Positions 34,669-44,067 of a stretch of DNA of 64,000 nucleotides are shown in pieces. Source of the stretch: Romboutsia lituseburensis (lineage in GTDB: Bacteria > Bacillota > Clostridia > Peptostreptococcales > Peptostreptococcaceae); contig NZ_JANQBQ010000001.1 in the NCBI RefSeq assembly GCF_024723825.1, positions 124,001 to 188,000 on the forward strand, written 5' to 3'. Positions within the stretch are counted from its first letter, which is position 1; each line of letters starts with the position of its first letter. Position numbers and translations under genes: made by a program. The notes beneath the pieces were generated by a model, which was given only the letters and a program-made list of their open reading frames with translations, made no database searches and was not told the origin of the DNA.

Positions 34669-34702
34669 TTGCATTGAGAAAAACGATATGCTAGTATACA
34701 AG
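34669..34702 (+). promoter_or_regulatory. Promoter and overlapping palindromic operator of the mannonate operon
   Basis: TTGCAT (34669-34674), 17 bases, TAGTAT (34692-34697). The -10 is inside CTAGTATACAAG (34691-34702), a palindrome with one mismatch and a GTATAC core. An operator covering the -10 fits repression by the GntR protein encoded just upstream. Confidence 0.6.
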
Positions 34703-34730
34703 TATAGAAGATGAAAGGAAGGTACAACAA

Positions 34731-35582
34731 ATGAAATTGCCATTTAATATTGATTTAAATAATAAAGTAGCTGTAGTAACAGGTGGAACAGGAGTACTAT
34801 GTGGAGCTATGGTTGATGCATTAGCAAAGTGTGGAGCTAAAGTAGCTATACTTGCTTTAGGTAAAGATGCATGTGAAGTTAAAGCTAAAGAAATAATAGA
34901 TAATGGTGGATGTGCCATAGGAATAGAAACTAACGTATTAGATAAGGAAAGCTTAAAAAGAGCACATGAGATAATATTAAAAGAATTTGGACCATGTGAT
35001 ATATTAATAAATGGAGCTGGTGGAAACCATCCAAAAGGAACAACAACAAAAGAATACTTATTAGAAGAAGATTTAGACAACGAAGAATTAATATCGTTCT
35101 TTGACTTAGATCCAAAAGGAGTAGAATTTGTATTTAACTTAAACTTCTTAGGAACATTACTTCCATCGCAAGAGTTTAGCAAAGACATGATAAATAGAGA
35201 AGGATGCACAATAATAAATATATCTTCAATGAATGCATATACTCCTCTTACAAAGATACCTGCATACTCAGGAGCAAAAGCAGCAGTAAGTAACTTTACT
35301 CAATGGTTAGCAGTACATATGTCAAAAGTAGGAATAAGGGTAAATGCAATAGCACCAGGATTCTTTGTTACTGCTCAAAATGAGAAACTATTATTTAATG
35401 AAGATGGAACTCCAACTGAAAGAAGTAATAAAATATTAAATGCTACACCAATGGGAAGATTTGGAGAAGCAGATGAATTAATAGGTACATTATTATACTT
35501 AGTAAGTTCTGATGCATCAGGGTTTGTAAATGGTGTAGTAATACCCGTAGATGGAGCATTTAGCGCATATTCAGGAGTATAG
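34731..35582 (+). CDS. SDR-family D-mannonate oxidoreductase (fructuronate reductase)
   Basis: 283 residues, RBS AAGGAAGG (34716-34723). Short-chain dehydrogenase with cofactor motif AVVTGGTGVLCGAMVDAL, NGAGGNHP (NNAG equivalent), catalytic Ser in ISSMNAY and YSGAKAAV (YxxxK). Closest to the Firmicute SDR type that reduces D-fructuronate to D-mannonate with NAD(P)H, replacing the unrelated E. coli UxuB. This fits because mannonate dehydratase, KDG kinase, KDPG aldolase and glucuronate isomerase follow. First gene of the operon; stop is 9 bases before the aldolase gene. Confidence 0.88.
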   Translation: MKLPFNIDLNNKVAVVTGGTGVLCGAMVDALAKCGAKVAILALGKDACEVKAKEIIDNGGCAIGIETNVLDKESLKRAHEIILKEFGPCDILINGAGGNHPKGTTTKEYLLEEDLDNEELISFFDLDPKGVEFVFNLNFLGTLLPSQEFSKDMINREGCTIINISSMNAYTPLTKIPAYSGAKAAVSNFTQWLAVHMSKVGIRVNAIAPGFFVTAQNEKLLFNEDGTPTERSNKILNATPMGRFGEADELIGTLLYLVSSDASGFVNGVVIPVDGAFSAYSGV

Positions 35583-35591
35583 GAGGATATT

Positions 35592-36203
35592 ATGTTAAAC
35601 ACTATAAAAAATGAAGGAATAGTAGCTGTAATAAGAGCAAAAGACCATGATGAAGCAAAAGGATATATAAATGCTTGCTTAAATGGTGGAATAAAGGCAG
35701 TAGAATTAACTTACTCAATTCCTGATGTTGTTGAATTAATAAATGAGTTAATGGATAATGAAAAGTTAATACTAGGAGTTGGAAGTGTTTTAAATGGAAA
35801 GATGGCAGAAGATGCAATCTTAGCAGGGGCTACATATGTAGTAAGTCCAGGATACAATAAAGAAGTAAATGAAGTTTGTAAAAGATTAGATACTCTTTAT
35901 CTTCCTGGATGCATGACAGTTAGTGAAATAATGAATGCCATAGAAAATGGAAATAAAATGGTTAAATTATTCCCAGGAGATGTATTTGGACCTAAGTATG
36001 TTAAAGCAATCAAAGCTCCAATACCACAAGCTGAAATAATGCCAACAGGAGGCGTTAGTATAGATAACATAGATAAATGGTTTGAGATGGGAGTTTCTTG
36101 TGTAGGAGTAGGCAGTTCACTGTTTAATGCAGGAAGTTTAAAAGATATAGAAAAACTAGCTAAAGAATTTGTGGAGAAAATAAAAGATGTTAGAAGCAAA
36201 TAA
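35592..36203 (+). CDS. eda: KDPG/4-hydroxy-2-oxoglutarate aldolase
   Basis: 203 residues, RBS AGGAGG (35581-35586). Class I aldolase TIM barrel: VAVIRAKDHDEAKGY (Arg contact), AVELTYSIPD (catalytic Glu), LGVGSVLNGKMAEDA, SPGYNKEV and VKLFPGDVFGP with the Schiff-base Lys, then MPTGGVSIDN. It splits KDPG to pyruvate and glyceraldehyde-3-phosphate, the last step of the glucuronate route in this operon. The 3' end overlaps the kinase gene by 17 bases. Length is normal for the family (~205-215). Confidence 0.92.
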   Translation: MLNTIKNEGIVAVIRAKDHDEAKGYINACLNGGIKAVELTYSIPDVVELINELMDNEKLILGVGSVLNGKMAEDAILAGATYVVSPGYNKEVNEVCKRLDTLYLPGCMTVSEIMNAIENGNKMVKLFPGDVFGPKYVKAIKAPIPQAEIMPTGGVSIDNIDKWFEMGVSCVGVGSSLFNAGSLKDIEKLAKEFVEKIKDVRSK

Positions 36204-37209
36204 AAATAATAATATTTTAGGTTTTGGAGAAATAATGCTAAGACTTACACCTTCTAATAATCAAAAGATTATGCAAGTTAATTCTTTCGATGCAACTTAC
36301 GGTGGTGGAGAGGCAAATGTTGTTTGTAGCTTAGCTAATTTTGGCCATAAAACCAAATATGTAACTAAGGTACCTAACAATTCATTAGGAGATAAAGTTA
36401 TAAGGGATTTAAAGAGCTATAATGTAGATACAAGTGATATATTACAAGGTGATGGTAGACTTGGTATATATTTTTTAGAAATAGGTCATGGTCTTAGAAG
36501 CACAGAAGTCATATATGATAGAAAGTACTCATCTATATCTATGACAAATAAAAATGAGTTTGATATAGAAAAAATGCTAGAGGATGTTAAATTAGTGCAT
36601 TTATCAGGAATAACTCCAGCATTAAGTAAGGAATTATATGATTTAACTATAGATATAGCAAAGTTTGCTAAAAAAACTGATATACTAGTGTCCTTGGATT
36701 CTAATTATAGGGCTAAGCTGTGGAGTTTAGAAAATGCTAAAGAGTTTTTAGAGGAAATACTTCCTTATGTAGATATAGCGTTTTTAGGTAATTTAGATAT
36801 GACTAATATATTGAAATATGAATCAAAAAAAATAGGATATGAAGAAAGCCTAAAAGATTTATATGAAAAATTATTTAAAAAATATCCTAATTTAAAATAT
36901 GCAGCATGTACAAAAAGAAGTGTAAATTCAATAAATAATAATTCTTTAAAAGGTTACTTATTTGATAAAGAAAATTTACATGTATCAAATGAATACAATT
37001 TTGACATTTTAGATAGAGTTGGTGGAGGAGATGCTTATACGGCAGGAATACTTCATGGAATATTAGATAATTTAAACTCTAGAGAAACTGTAGAATTTGG
37101 AACTTGTGCAAGTGTTTTGAAACATTCAATAAGAGGCGATATAAACCTAGTTGACAGAAAAAGTGTGTCAAGTTTGATAGAAGAAGGATTACAAAATATA
37201 AAAAGATAA
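36187..37209 (+). CDS. kdgK: 2-Keto-3-deoxygluconate kinase (PfkB family)
   Basis: 340 residues. PfkB sugar-kinase fold: [17 protein letters not shown] (KDG-kinase type N-terminus), [19 protein letters not shown], and the catalytic [16 protein letters not shown] near residue 280. It phosphorylates KDG to KDPG for the aldolase encoded just upstream. The start ATG 36187 is within the end of the aldolase gene (GTGGAG upstream at about 36171-36176), which suggests coupled translation. Function assigned with good confidence from the operon. Confidence 0.9.
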   Translation: MLEANKNNNILGFGEIMLRLTPSNNQKIMQVNSFDATYGGGEANVVCSLANFGHKTKYVTKVPNNSLGDKVIRDLKSYNVDTSDILQGDGRLGIYFLEIGHGLRSTEVIYDRKYSSISMTNKNEFDIEKMLEDVKLVHLSGITPALSKELYDLTIDIAKFAKKTDILVSLDSNYRAKLWSLENAKEFLEEILPYVDIAFLGNLDMTNILKYESKKIGYEESLKDLYEKLFKKYPNLKYAACTKRSVNSINNNSLKGYLFDKENLHVSNEYNFDILDRVGGGDAYTAGILHGILDNLNSRETVEFGTCASVLKHSIRGDINLVDRKSVSSLIEEGLQNIKR

Positions 37210-37225
37210 TTTGGGGGATGTAAAT

Positions 37226-38272
37226 ATGGAAATGACGTTTAGATGGTATGGACAAGATGACTCTGTAAAAATAGAGTACATTAAGCAAATACCAGGAATG
37301 AAAGGTATAGTAACCGCAATATATGATATACCGGTAGGAGAAGCTTGGCCACTAGATAAAATATTAGAATTAAAAAAGACTGTAGAAGATAATGGATTAA
37401 AACTTTCGGTAATAGAAAGTGTGCCCGTTCATGAAGATATAAAATTAGGATTACCTACAAGAGAGAGGTATATAGAAAACTATAAAGAAACTTTAAGAAA
37501 TTTAGGAAAAGCTAAAATAGAAACAGTATGTTATAATTTTATGCCAGTATTTGACTGGACTCGTTCAGATCTTAACTATGAACTTGAAGATGGATCAACT
37601 TGTCTAATATATGATGAAGAAACAGTAAGGAAAATGGATCCAGCATTAGGTGAACTAGAACTTCCAGGATGGGATACATCATATGGAGAAGGTGGAATAG
37701 GTGCATTGCTTGATAAATACAAAAATGTTGATGAAGAAAAGCTATGGGAAAATCTAGAGTATTTTATTAAAGAAATAATACCAGTAGCAGAAGAAAGTAA
37801 TGTAAAAATGGCTATACATCCGGATGATCCACCATGGTCAATATTTGGACTTCCAAGAATAATAACAAATTTTGAAAACTTAGAAAGATTTATAAATCTT
37901 TATGATAGTGAATACAATGGAGTAACACTATGTACAGGATCATTAGGATGTACAAAAACTAATGATGTTGTAGAGATGGTTAAATATTTTGGAAAAGAAA
38001 AAAATAGAATAAACTTTGCTCATTTAAGAAACGTATTAATAACTGGAGATAGTAGTTTTAATGAAGTTGCTCATTTATCAGAATGTGGTTCGCTAGACTT
38101 TTATGAAATAGTAAAAGCATACTGTGATTATGATTTTAAAGGGCCATACAGACCGGATCATGGAAGGATGATATGGGGTGAAACTGGAAGACCAGGATAT
38201 GGGCTATATGATAGAGCATTAGGTGCTGTTTATATAAATGGATTGATAGAAGCTATAAACAAGAATAAATAG
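37226..38272 (+). CDS. uxuA: Mannonate dehydratase
   Basis: 348 residues from ATG 37226 (GGGGG 37213-37217; an upstream in-frame TTG 37211 overlaps the RBS). UxuA motifs: [78 protein letters not shown] and [12 protein letters not shown] with the His/Asp/Cys metal-site residues. It dehydrates D-mannonate to 2-keto-3-deoxygluconate. Fourth gene of the operon, 16 bases after kdgK. The length is typical of the Gram-positive form (~350), shorter than E. coli UxuA. Confidence 0.93.
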   Translation: MEMTFRWYGQDDSVKIEYIKQIPGMKGIVTAIYDIPVGEAWPLDKILELKKTVEDNGLKLSVIESVPVHEDIKLGLPTRERYIENYKETLRNLGKAKIETVCYNFMPVFDWTRSDLNYELEDGSTCLIYDEETVRKMDPALGELELPGWDTSYGEGGIGALLDKYKNVDEEKLWENLEYFIKEIIPVAEESNVKMAIHPDDPPWSIFGLPRIITNFENLERFINLYDSEYNGVTLCTGSLGCTKTNDVVEMVKYFGKEKNRINFAHLRNVLITGDSSFNEVAHLSECGSLDFYEIVKAYCDYDFKGPYRPDHGRMIWGETGRPGYGLYDRALGAVYINGLIEAINKNK

Positions 38273-38425
38273 CTAAAAATGAAGATGTTTCAGAATGAAT
38301 TTTATTTTAGTTACTAGATTTATATACAATTTATTACATTTGCAGACAAATCATTTATAAAAAATAAGTATATTAAAAATATAATTAGAATTAAATGATA
38401 AAACATTTTGAAACTCTTCCTTTAC

Positions 38426-38465
38426 AATGAAAAATATTGAAGAAAAATGAAAAATATTGGAGAAA
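38426..38465. repeat. Two tandem 20-bp direct repeats upstream of uxaC
   Basis: 38426-38445 and 38446-38465 are head-to-tail copies differing at one base (AATGAAAAATATTG-A/G-AGAAA). The 20-base period is about two helical turns, so a protein bound to both would sit on one face. They lie 60-100 bases before uxaC, in a spacer with no terminator for uxuA. Confidence 0.6.
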
Positions 38466-38524
38466 AAAATTTAATATGTTAAAATTTAATATAAAAAAGA
38501 TAGTAAATAGCTTAGGAGAATACA

Positions 38525-39925
38525 ATGAAAAAATTTATGGACAATGATTTTATATTATCTAGTGAGACAGCTAAGACCCTATATCATAATAATGCTTCAA
38601 AAATGCCGATATTTGATTATCACTGTCACTTACCGGCGGTTGAAATAGCACAAGATAAAAAATATGATAATTTAACTCAAATGTGGCTATACCATGATCA
38701 TTATAAATGGAGATCTATGAGAAGTTTTGGAATAGATGAAAAATATATAACTGGAAATGCAACTGATTTTGAAAAATTCTATGAGTTTGCAAAAATGATG
38801 CCATATTTAATTGGTAACCCTATATATCATTGGTCACATTTAGAACTTAAAAGATACTTCAATGTTGATGAAACTTTAAGTGAAAAAACAGCGAAAGATA
38901 TATGGGAAAAATGTAATAGAGAAATAGTTGAGAATAAGTTAACTGCTAAAAAATTAATAAAAATGTCTAATGTTGTTTATATTGGAACAACAGATGATCC
39001 AGTAGATGACTTAGTATATCACAAACTTATAAGTGAAGATAAAAACTTTGAATGTGAAGTTAGACCGACATTTAGACCAGATAAGGCTTTGAAAATACAA
39101 AGCAAAGATTTTAAAGGTTATATAGAAGTATTAGGAAAAACGGAAGGTGTAAAAATAAAAGATTATGAAACATTAACAAAAGTATTAGAAAAAAGATTAA
39201 ATTACTTTGTAGACCATGGATGTAATATAACGGACCATAGTTTAGAAAGAGTTTATTTTGAACCTTCTACAAAAGAGGAAGTTTCAAACATATTTGTTAA
39301 AGTTTTAGCGGGTAAAGAAATAGATTCAAAAGAAGCTCAGAAATACACTACATTTACTTTGATAGAATTAGGAAAAATGTATAGTGAAAGAAATATGGTG
39401 ATGCAGCTTCATATAGGTGCCCTTAGAAATAATAACACAAGAATGTTTAATTTAGTTGGAGTAGATGCAGGATTTGATAGTATTGATGATGGGGAAATCG
39501 CTTACTCCTTATCTAAACTATTAGATAGTTTAGATGTTGAAGATAATTTACCGAAAACTATTTTATACTGTCTAAATCCTAAAGATAATGAAGTTTTAGG
39601 GACTATGATAGGAAACTTCCAAGGTGGACAAGTTCCAGGAAAGGTCCAATTTGGATCTGGATGGTGGTTTAACGATCAAAAAGATGGTATGGAAAGACAA
39701 CTTATATCACTATCTCAACTAGGCCTTATTAGCAAATTTGTAGGAATGCTTACAGATTCAAGAAGTTTTTTATCATTTACAAGACATGAGTATTTTAGAA
39801 GAATACTTTGTAACTATATAGGAACTTTAGTTGAAAATGGAGAGTATCCATGTGATTTAGATATATTAGGTGAAATAGTAGAAGATATATGTTATAACAA
39901 TGCTAAAAAATATTTTCAAAAATAA
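38525..39925 (+). CDS. uxaC: Glucuronate isomerase
   Basis: 466 residues, RBS TAGGAG (38513-38518). Metal-dependent amidohydrolase-like fold with PIFDYHCHLPAVEIA (HxH), TTDDPVDD, MVMQLHIGALRNNNTRMF, DNLPKTILYCLNP, GSGWWFNDQKDGMERQ and MLTDSRSFLSFTRHEYFRRILCN, all family hallmarks. It converts D-glucuronate to D-fructuronate (and galacturonate to tagaturonate), the entry step of the pathway. Followed after 19 bases by TRAP transporter genes, so uptake and isomerisation are co-expressed. Confidence 0.95.
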   Translation: MKKFMDNDFILSSETAKTLYHNNASKMPIFDYHCHLPAVEIAQDKKYDNLTQMWLYHDHYKWRSMRSFGIDEKYITGNATDFEKFYEFAKMMPYLIGNPIYHWSHLELKRYFNVDETLSEKTAKDIWEKCNREIVENKLTAKKLIKMSNVVYIGTTDDPVDDLVYHKLISEDKNFECEVRPTFRPDKALKIQSKDFKGYIEVLGKTEGVKIKDYETLTKVLEKRLNYFVDHGCNITDHSLERVYFEPSTKEEVSNIFVKVLAGKEIDSKEAQKYTTFTLIELGKMYSERNMVMQLHIGALRNNNTRMFNLVGVDAGFDSIDDGEIAYSLSKLLDSLDVEDNLPKTILYCLNPKDNEVLGTMIGNFQGGQVPGKVQFGSGWWFNDQKDGMERQLISLSQLGLISKFVGMLTDSRSFLSFTRHEYFRRILCNYIGTLVENGEYPCDLDILGEIVEDICYNNAKKYFQK

Positions 39926-39944
39926 TCCTAGGGGGAATTTATAA

Positions 39945-40955
39945 ATGAATAAGAGGATTAAAGCTCTTTTACTCGCAACTATAACTAGCTTATCGGTAGT
40001 TGGATGTAGTTCAAGCAAAGATAATGAAGCAAAAGTTATGAGGGTTGCTCACAATCAAGGTGAGGAACATCCAATACATTTAGCACTAAAAGAATTTGAA
40101 AAAATAGTAGAACAAAAAACAAATAAGGAAATAGATATACAAGTATACCCTAATGAATTACTTGGAGGTCAACGTGAAGCTGTAGAGCTTACTCAAACAG
40201 GTGCTATTGATATAGCGGTTGGTAGCATAAGCTTACTTGAAAGTTTTAATAAATCTTATAGTGTATTTAATCTTCCATATTTATTTGACAGTAAAGAACA
40301 TTATCACTCTGTAATGAATGATGATGAGATAATGGACAAAATATATGAATCAACTAGAGAATCTGGGTTTGTTGGCCTTACTTGGTTTGACGCAGGTTCA
40401 AGAAATATGTATACAACAGATAAACCAGTAATGAAGCCAGAAGATTTAAAAGGTAAGAAGATAAGGGTTCAACAAAGCCAGACTAATATAAGAATGATGG
40501 AATTATTAGGCGGATCAGCTACACCTATGAGCTTTGGTGAAGTTTATACAGCTTTACAACAAAAGGTTATAGATGGAGCTGAAAATAATGAGCTAGCCTT
40601 AACTAACAATAAACATGGAGAGGTTGCTAAGCACTACTCATATAATCAACATGCTATGATTCCAGATATACTTATAATGAATGCTAAGCTATTAGACAGC
40701 TTAAGTGAGAAACATAGAAATATAATACTAGAGGCAGTTGATGAAATTAATAAATTTGAAGTTGATGCATGGGAAGATAAAGTAAATGAAGCAGTAGAAC
40801 AATCTAAAAAAATGGGAGTTAACTTCTATTATCCAGATATAGAGCCATTTAAAGAAAAGGTTTTACCACTTCGTAAGGAAATGACTCAAGATAATGAAGC
40901 AATAAAAGCCTTATATGATAAGATACAAGAAAAAGCATCAAAAGAAAGTAAATAA
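39945..40955 (+). CDS. TRAP transporter solute-binding lipoprotein (DctP family), probable hexuronate binder
   Basis: 336 residues, RBS AGGGGG (39930-39935). Lipoprotein signal with lipobox SVVGC (Cys21). DctP motifs: RVAHNQGEEHPIHLALKEF, GQREAVELTQTGAIDIAVGS, GLTWFDAGSRNMYTTDKPV, GKKIRVQQSQTNIRMMELLGG and GAENNE, including the Arg that pairs with the substrate carboxylate. The hexuronate specificity is inferred from the operon (uxaC upstream). Works with the DctQ and DctM homologues that follow. Confidence 0.92.
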   Translation: MNKRIKALLLATITSLSVVGCSSSKDNEAKVMRVAHNQGEEHPIHLALKEFEKIVEQKTNKEIDIQVYPNELLGGQREAVELTQTGAIDIAVGSISLLESFNKSYSVFNLPYLFDSKEHYHSVMNDDEIMDKIYESTRESGFVGLTWFDAGSRNMYTTDKPVMKPEDLKGKKIRVQQSQTNIRMMELLGGSATPMSFGEVYTALQQKVIDGAENNELALTNNKHGEVAKHYSYNQHAMIPDILIMNAKLLDSLSEKHRNIILEAVDEINKFEVDAWEDKVNEAVEQSKKMGVNFYYPDIEPFKEKVLPLRKEMTQDNEAIKALYDKIQEKASKESK

Positions 40956-40977
40956 ATACTAGTAGGGAGGAATTAAG

Positions 40978-41484
40978 ATGAATAAATTAAGAGTTATATT
41001 AAATAAATCAATAGAAGTCATATGTATGTCACTACTAGCATTTATGGTAGTTTTAGGTACTTGGCAAATAATCACTCGTTATGTGCTAAATAACCCAAGT
41101 ACAGTATCTGAAGATCTATTGATATATTCATTTGTATGGATGGCATTACTTGGATCAGCTTATGTATTTGGAAAAAAAGATCATATGACTATGGTATTTT
41201 TTAGACAAAAACTTGAAAATAAAAGTCATAAAGTAAAGCTAGGATTAAGCATAATGACAGAATTGGTAGTATTAGCATTTTCTGCATTAGTTTTAGTATT
41301 AGGTGGAATACAAATAAGTAATCTAGCTATGGGTCAGATATCACCAGCACTAGGAATTCAAATGGGATATATATATTTAGCACTACCGTTATCAGGGATA
41401 ATAACAATAATCTATAATATATTAAATTTATTTGATTTGAAACAAGAAGTAGCAAATTCAAAAAAATTATTAAATAATAATTAA
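40978..41484 (+). CDS. TRAP transporter small permease (DctQ family)
   Basis: 168 residues, four membrane helices, RBS AGGGAGG (40963-40969). Family features: FMVVLGTWQIITRYVLNNPSTVSEDLLIYSFVWMALLGSAY in segments and KKDHMTM. It is the small membrane subunit that pairs with the DctM homologue encoded 18 bases downstream. Length is normal. Confidence 0.9.
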   Translation: MNKLRVILNKSIEVICMSLLAFMVVLGTWQIITRYVLNNPSTVSEDLLIYSFVWMALLGSAYVFGKKDHMTMVFFRQKLENKSHKVKLGLSIMTELVVLAFSALVLVLGGIQISNLAMGQISPALGIQMGYIYLALPLSGIITIIYNILNLFDLKQEVANSKKLLNNN

Positions 41485-41502
41485 TCTGAGGGAGAGAAGA
41501 TT

Positions 41503-42810
41503 ATGGAATTAGCATTTCAAGCAGGTACAGCTATAGCTATTGTATTTCCGATATTACTTTTATTAGGTATACCAATATCTATAACAATAGGGATAGCTTC
41601 TATATTTGGTATATTAACTACATTATCATGGGATGTAGCAGTTTTAACTGGAGCACAAAGAATATTTACAGGAATAAGTAGTTTTTCATTATTAGCAATA
41701 CCATTTTTCGTATTAGCAGGGATAATAATGAATAATGGTGGTATAGCTTTAAAATTAGTAAATTTTGCAAAAGTATTAAGTGGTAAATTACCAGGGTCTT
41801 TAGCTCATACAAATGTAGTTGGAAATATGCTATTTGGAGCAGTAAGTGGCTCATCAGTAGCAGCAGCTGCTGCTATTGGTGGAACAATGTCGCCACTTCA
41901 AGAATCAGAAGGATATAATAAAAATTACAGTGCAGCAGTAAACATAGCATCTGCACCAACAGGATTATTAATACCTCCAAGCAACTCACTTATAATATAT
42001 TCACTAGTAAGTGGAGGGACATCAGTAGCTGCATTATTTATGGCAGGGTACATACCAGGTATATTATGGGGACTAGCAGTAATGATAGTTGCATTTATAC
42101 TTGCAAAAAAATATAAATATTCATCTAAATATAATATAAGTTTTAAAGAAGCTATAAAAATATTTATAGATGCGCTTCCTAGTTTAGCTTTAATATTTGT
42201 AATAATAGGTGGTATAGTAGGCGGTATATTTACAGCTACAGAAGGAGCAGCAGTTGCAGTTGTCTATTCTTTTATACTATCATTTTTCTTCTATAAATCT
42301 ATAAAGTTAAAGGATATACCTAAAATATTATTAGACACAGTTGAGATGACAGGTATAATAATTTTCTTAATAGGGGTATCATCTATAATGTCTTGGGTTA
42401 TGGCATTTACAAATATACCTAATGCAATAACAGAAATACTATTAGGAATATCTTCAAATCCGGTTGTGATATTATTAATAATGAACTTAATATTATTAAT
42501 AGTTGGTACATTTATGGACTTAACGCCAGCGATATTAATATTTACACCAATATTTTTACCAATAGCTAAAAACTTTGGTATGGATTCAGTTCAATTTGGT
42601 ATAATGCTTATATTTAACCTGTGTATAGGGAATATAACGCCACCAGTTGGAAACACATTGTTTATAGGGTGTAAAGTTGGTAAAACTAAAATAGAAGATG
42701 TAATAAAATACTTGTTACCATTCTATCTAGGTATATTAGTAGTTTTAATGTTGGTAACATTCATACCAGAAATAAGTTTATTTATACCAAAACTTATGGG
42801 AATGATTTAG
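41503..42810 (+). CDS. TRAP transporter large permease (DctM family)
   Basis: 435 residues with about 12 membrane helices, RBS GAGGGAGAG (41488-41496). Typical DctM motifs: LLAIPFFVLAGIIMNNGGIA, GAVSGSSVAAAAAIGGTM, GLLIPPSNSLIIYS, ATEGAAVAVVYSF and TPPVGNTLFIGCKV. Sodium-coupled transporter subunit that imports the substrate delivered by the DctP homologue. Last gene of the locus; terminator at 42856-42882. Confidence 0.93.
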   Translation: MELAFQAGTAIAIVFPILLLLGIPISITIGIASIFGILTTLSWDVAVLTGAQRIFTGISSFSLLAIPFFVLAGIIMNNGGIALKLVNFAKVLSGKLPGSLAHTNVVGNMLFGAVSGSSVAAAAAIGGTMSPLQESEGYNKNYSAAVNIASAPTGLLIPPSNSLIIYSLVSGGTSVAALFMAGYIPGILWGLAVMIVAFILAKKYKYSSKYNISFKEAIKIFIDALPSLALIFVIIGGIVGGIFTATEGAAVAVVYSFILSFFFYKSIKLKDIPKILLDTVEMTGIIIFLIGVSSIMSWVMAFTNIPNAITEILLGISSNPVVILLIMNLILLIVGTFMDLTPAILIFTPIFLPIAKNFGMDSVQFGIMLIFNLCIGNITPPVGNTLFIGCKVGKTKIEDVIKYLLPFYLGILVVLMLVTFIPEISLFIPKLMGMI

Positions 42811-42855
42811 TAAAGAATTAATATTAAAAGAAAATTTAAGTAAGATTATTATATT

Positions 42856-42882
42856 AGAAGGTCTGAAAAGACCTTCTTTTTG
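42856..42882 (+). terminator. Terminator of the uxaC-TRAP operon
   Basis: Perfect 9-bp stem AGAAGGTCT / AGACCTTCT, GAAA-type tetraloop and T5. Confidence 0.92.
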
Positions 42883-42971
42883 TATATAAATTATTATTAT
42901 GTTTGATAAGGTTATTAGATTTGTTAAAATTTCATATTATTATATTGATGTATATAAATTTATAAAAACTA

Positions 42972-43023
42972 TTGACAAAAATGTTGTTCAATAAGATAAT
43001 AAGTGTATTGATAATCATTATCA
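42972..43023 (+). promoter_or_regulatory. Promoter with Fur-type 7-1-7 box ahead of the metal ABC operon
   Basis: TTGACA (42972-42977), 17 bases, GATAAT (42995-43000). Just downstream at 43009-43023 is TGATAATCATTATCA, an exact match to the 7-1-7 Fur box (TGATAAT-n-ATTATCA), positioned over the expected transcription start. A Fur-family repressor, Fur or Zur, should block transcription from here. Confidence 0.82.
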
Positions 43024-43119
43024 AATAAAAACTTAAATTAAAGTTTGTCTATTAATTAAATTATTGGGACATAATTAAGTTAAAAAAGAAATTTTAGATA
43101 AATAGAAAGGATAATAAAA

Positions 43120-44058
43120 ATGAAAAAAGTATATTTACTATTAATGAGTTTATTTATATCTATGAGTGTTTTTGGATGCTCAAAAAATGAAACTATAGAT
43201 GAAAGTAAAGATAAAATAACAGTATATACAACAGTATTTCCAATTTATGATTTTACAAAAAATATAGGAAAAGATAAGATTGATTTAAATTACATAATAC
43301 CTCCAGGAACAGAGCCTCACGATTATGAAATAACTCCTAAAGGATTAAAAGATATTCAAGATGCAAATTTACTTATTAAAAATGGATTAGGACTTGACAG
43401 TTTTGCTGATAAAATTGAAAGTGAATCGAATTTAAAGGTAGTAGTAGCTACAAAGGGAATAGAACCTTTAAGCTATAATGATAAAGAAACACACAATCAT
43501 TCTCATGAAGAAGATAGCGATAATCATAATCATGGTGAATATGATCCTCATGTATGGTTAGATGTAGATTTAGTTATAAAAGAATGCGAAAATATAAAAA
43601 ATGCTTTAATAGAAGTAGATTCAAAAAATAAGACTTACTATGAAAATAATTACAATGAGTATGTGCACAATTTAGAGAAGATAAAAGACAAATATGATTC
43701 AGAGCTAAGTACTATAAAGAACAATAAAATAATTGTATCTCATGATGCTTATGGTTATTTATGTAAAAAATATAATATAGAACAAATATCCGTTACAGGA
43801 ATAACTCCAAATCAAGAGCCTTCTCTTAGTAAAGTAAGCGAGATCTCAAATTTTGCAAAAACAAATAAGATTGGGTATATATTATTTGATGGTCTTGTAA
43901 ATCCTAAAGTAGCTCAGACTATAGCTAATGAAGCAAATATAAAAACAGAAATACTATACTCCATAGATGGAGTTACAAAACAAGATTTTGATAATGATGA
44001 AGATTATATATCATTAATGAATAAGAACTTAGATACATTAAAATTGATTTTAAAGTAG
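43120..44058 (+). CDS. znuA: Zinc-type metal ABC transporter substrate-binding lipoprotein (ZnuA/AdcA-like)
   Basis: 312 residues, RBS AGAAAGGA (43104-43111). Lipobox SVFGC (Cys20). Cluster A-I metal-binding protein: GTEPHDYEITP (His ligand), a His/Asp/Glu-rich loop NHSHEEDSDNHNHGEYDPHVW (two overlapping pieces, residues about 126-146), SHDAYGYL (His) and YILFDGLVNP (acidic ligand). The His-rich loop favours zinc over manganese. It captures the metal outside and delivers it to the permease encoded downstream. The promoter holds a perfect Fur-type 7-1-7 site, which raises whether Zur or Fur controls it. Confidence 0.9.
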   Translation: MKKVYLLLMSLFISMSVFGCSKNETIDESKDKITVYTTVFPIYDFTKNIGKDKIDLNYIIPPGTEPHDYEITPKGLKDIQDANLLIKNGLGLDSFADKIESESNLKVVVATKGIEPLSYNDKETHNHSHEEDSDNHNHGEYDPHVWLDVDLVIKECENIKNALIEVDSKNKTYYENNYNEYVHNLEKIKDKYDSELSTIKNNKIIVSHDAYGYLCKKYNIEQISVTGITPNQEPSLSKVSEISNFAKTNKIGYILFDGLVNPKVAQTIANEANIKTEILYSIDGVTKQDFDNDEDYISLMNKNLDTLKLILK

Positions 44059-44067
44059 GGAGTAAAT

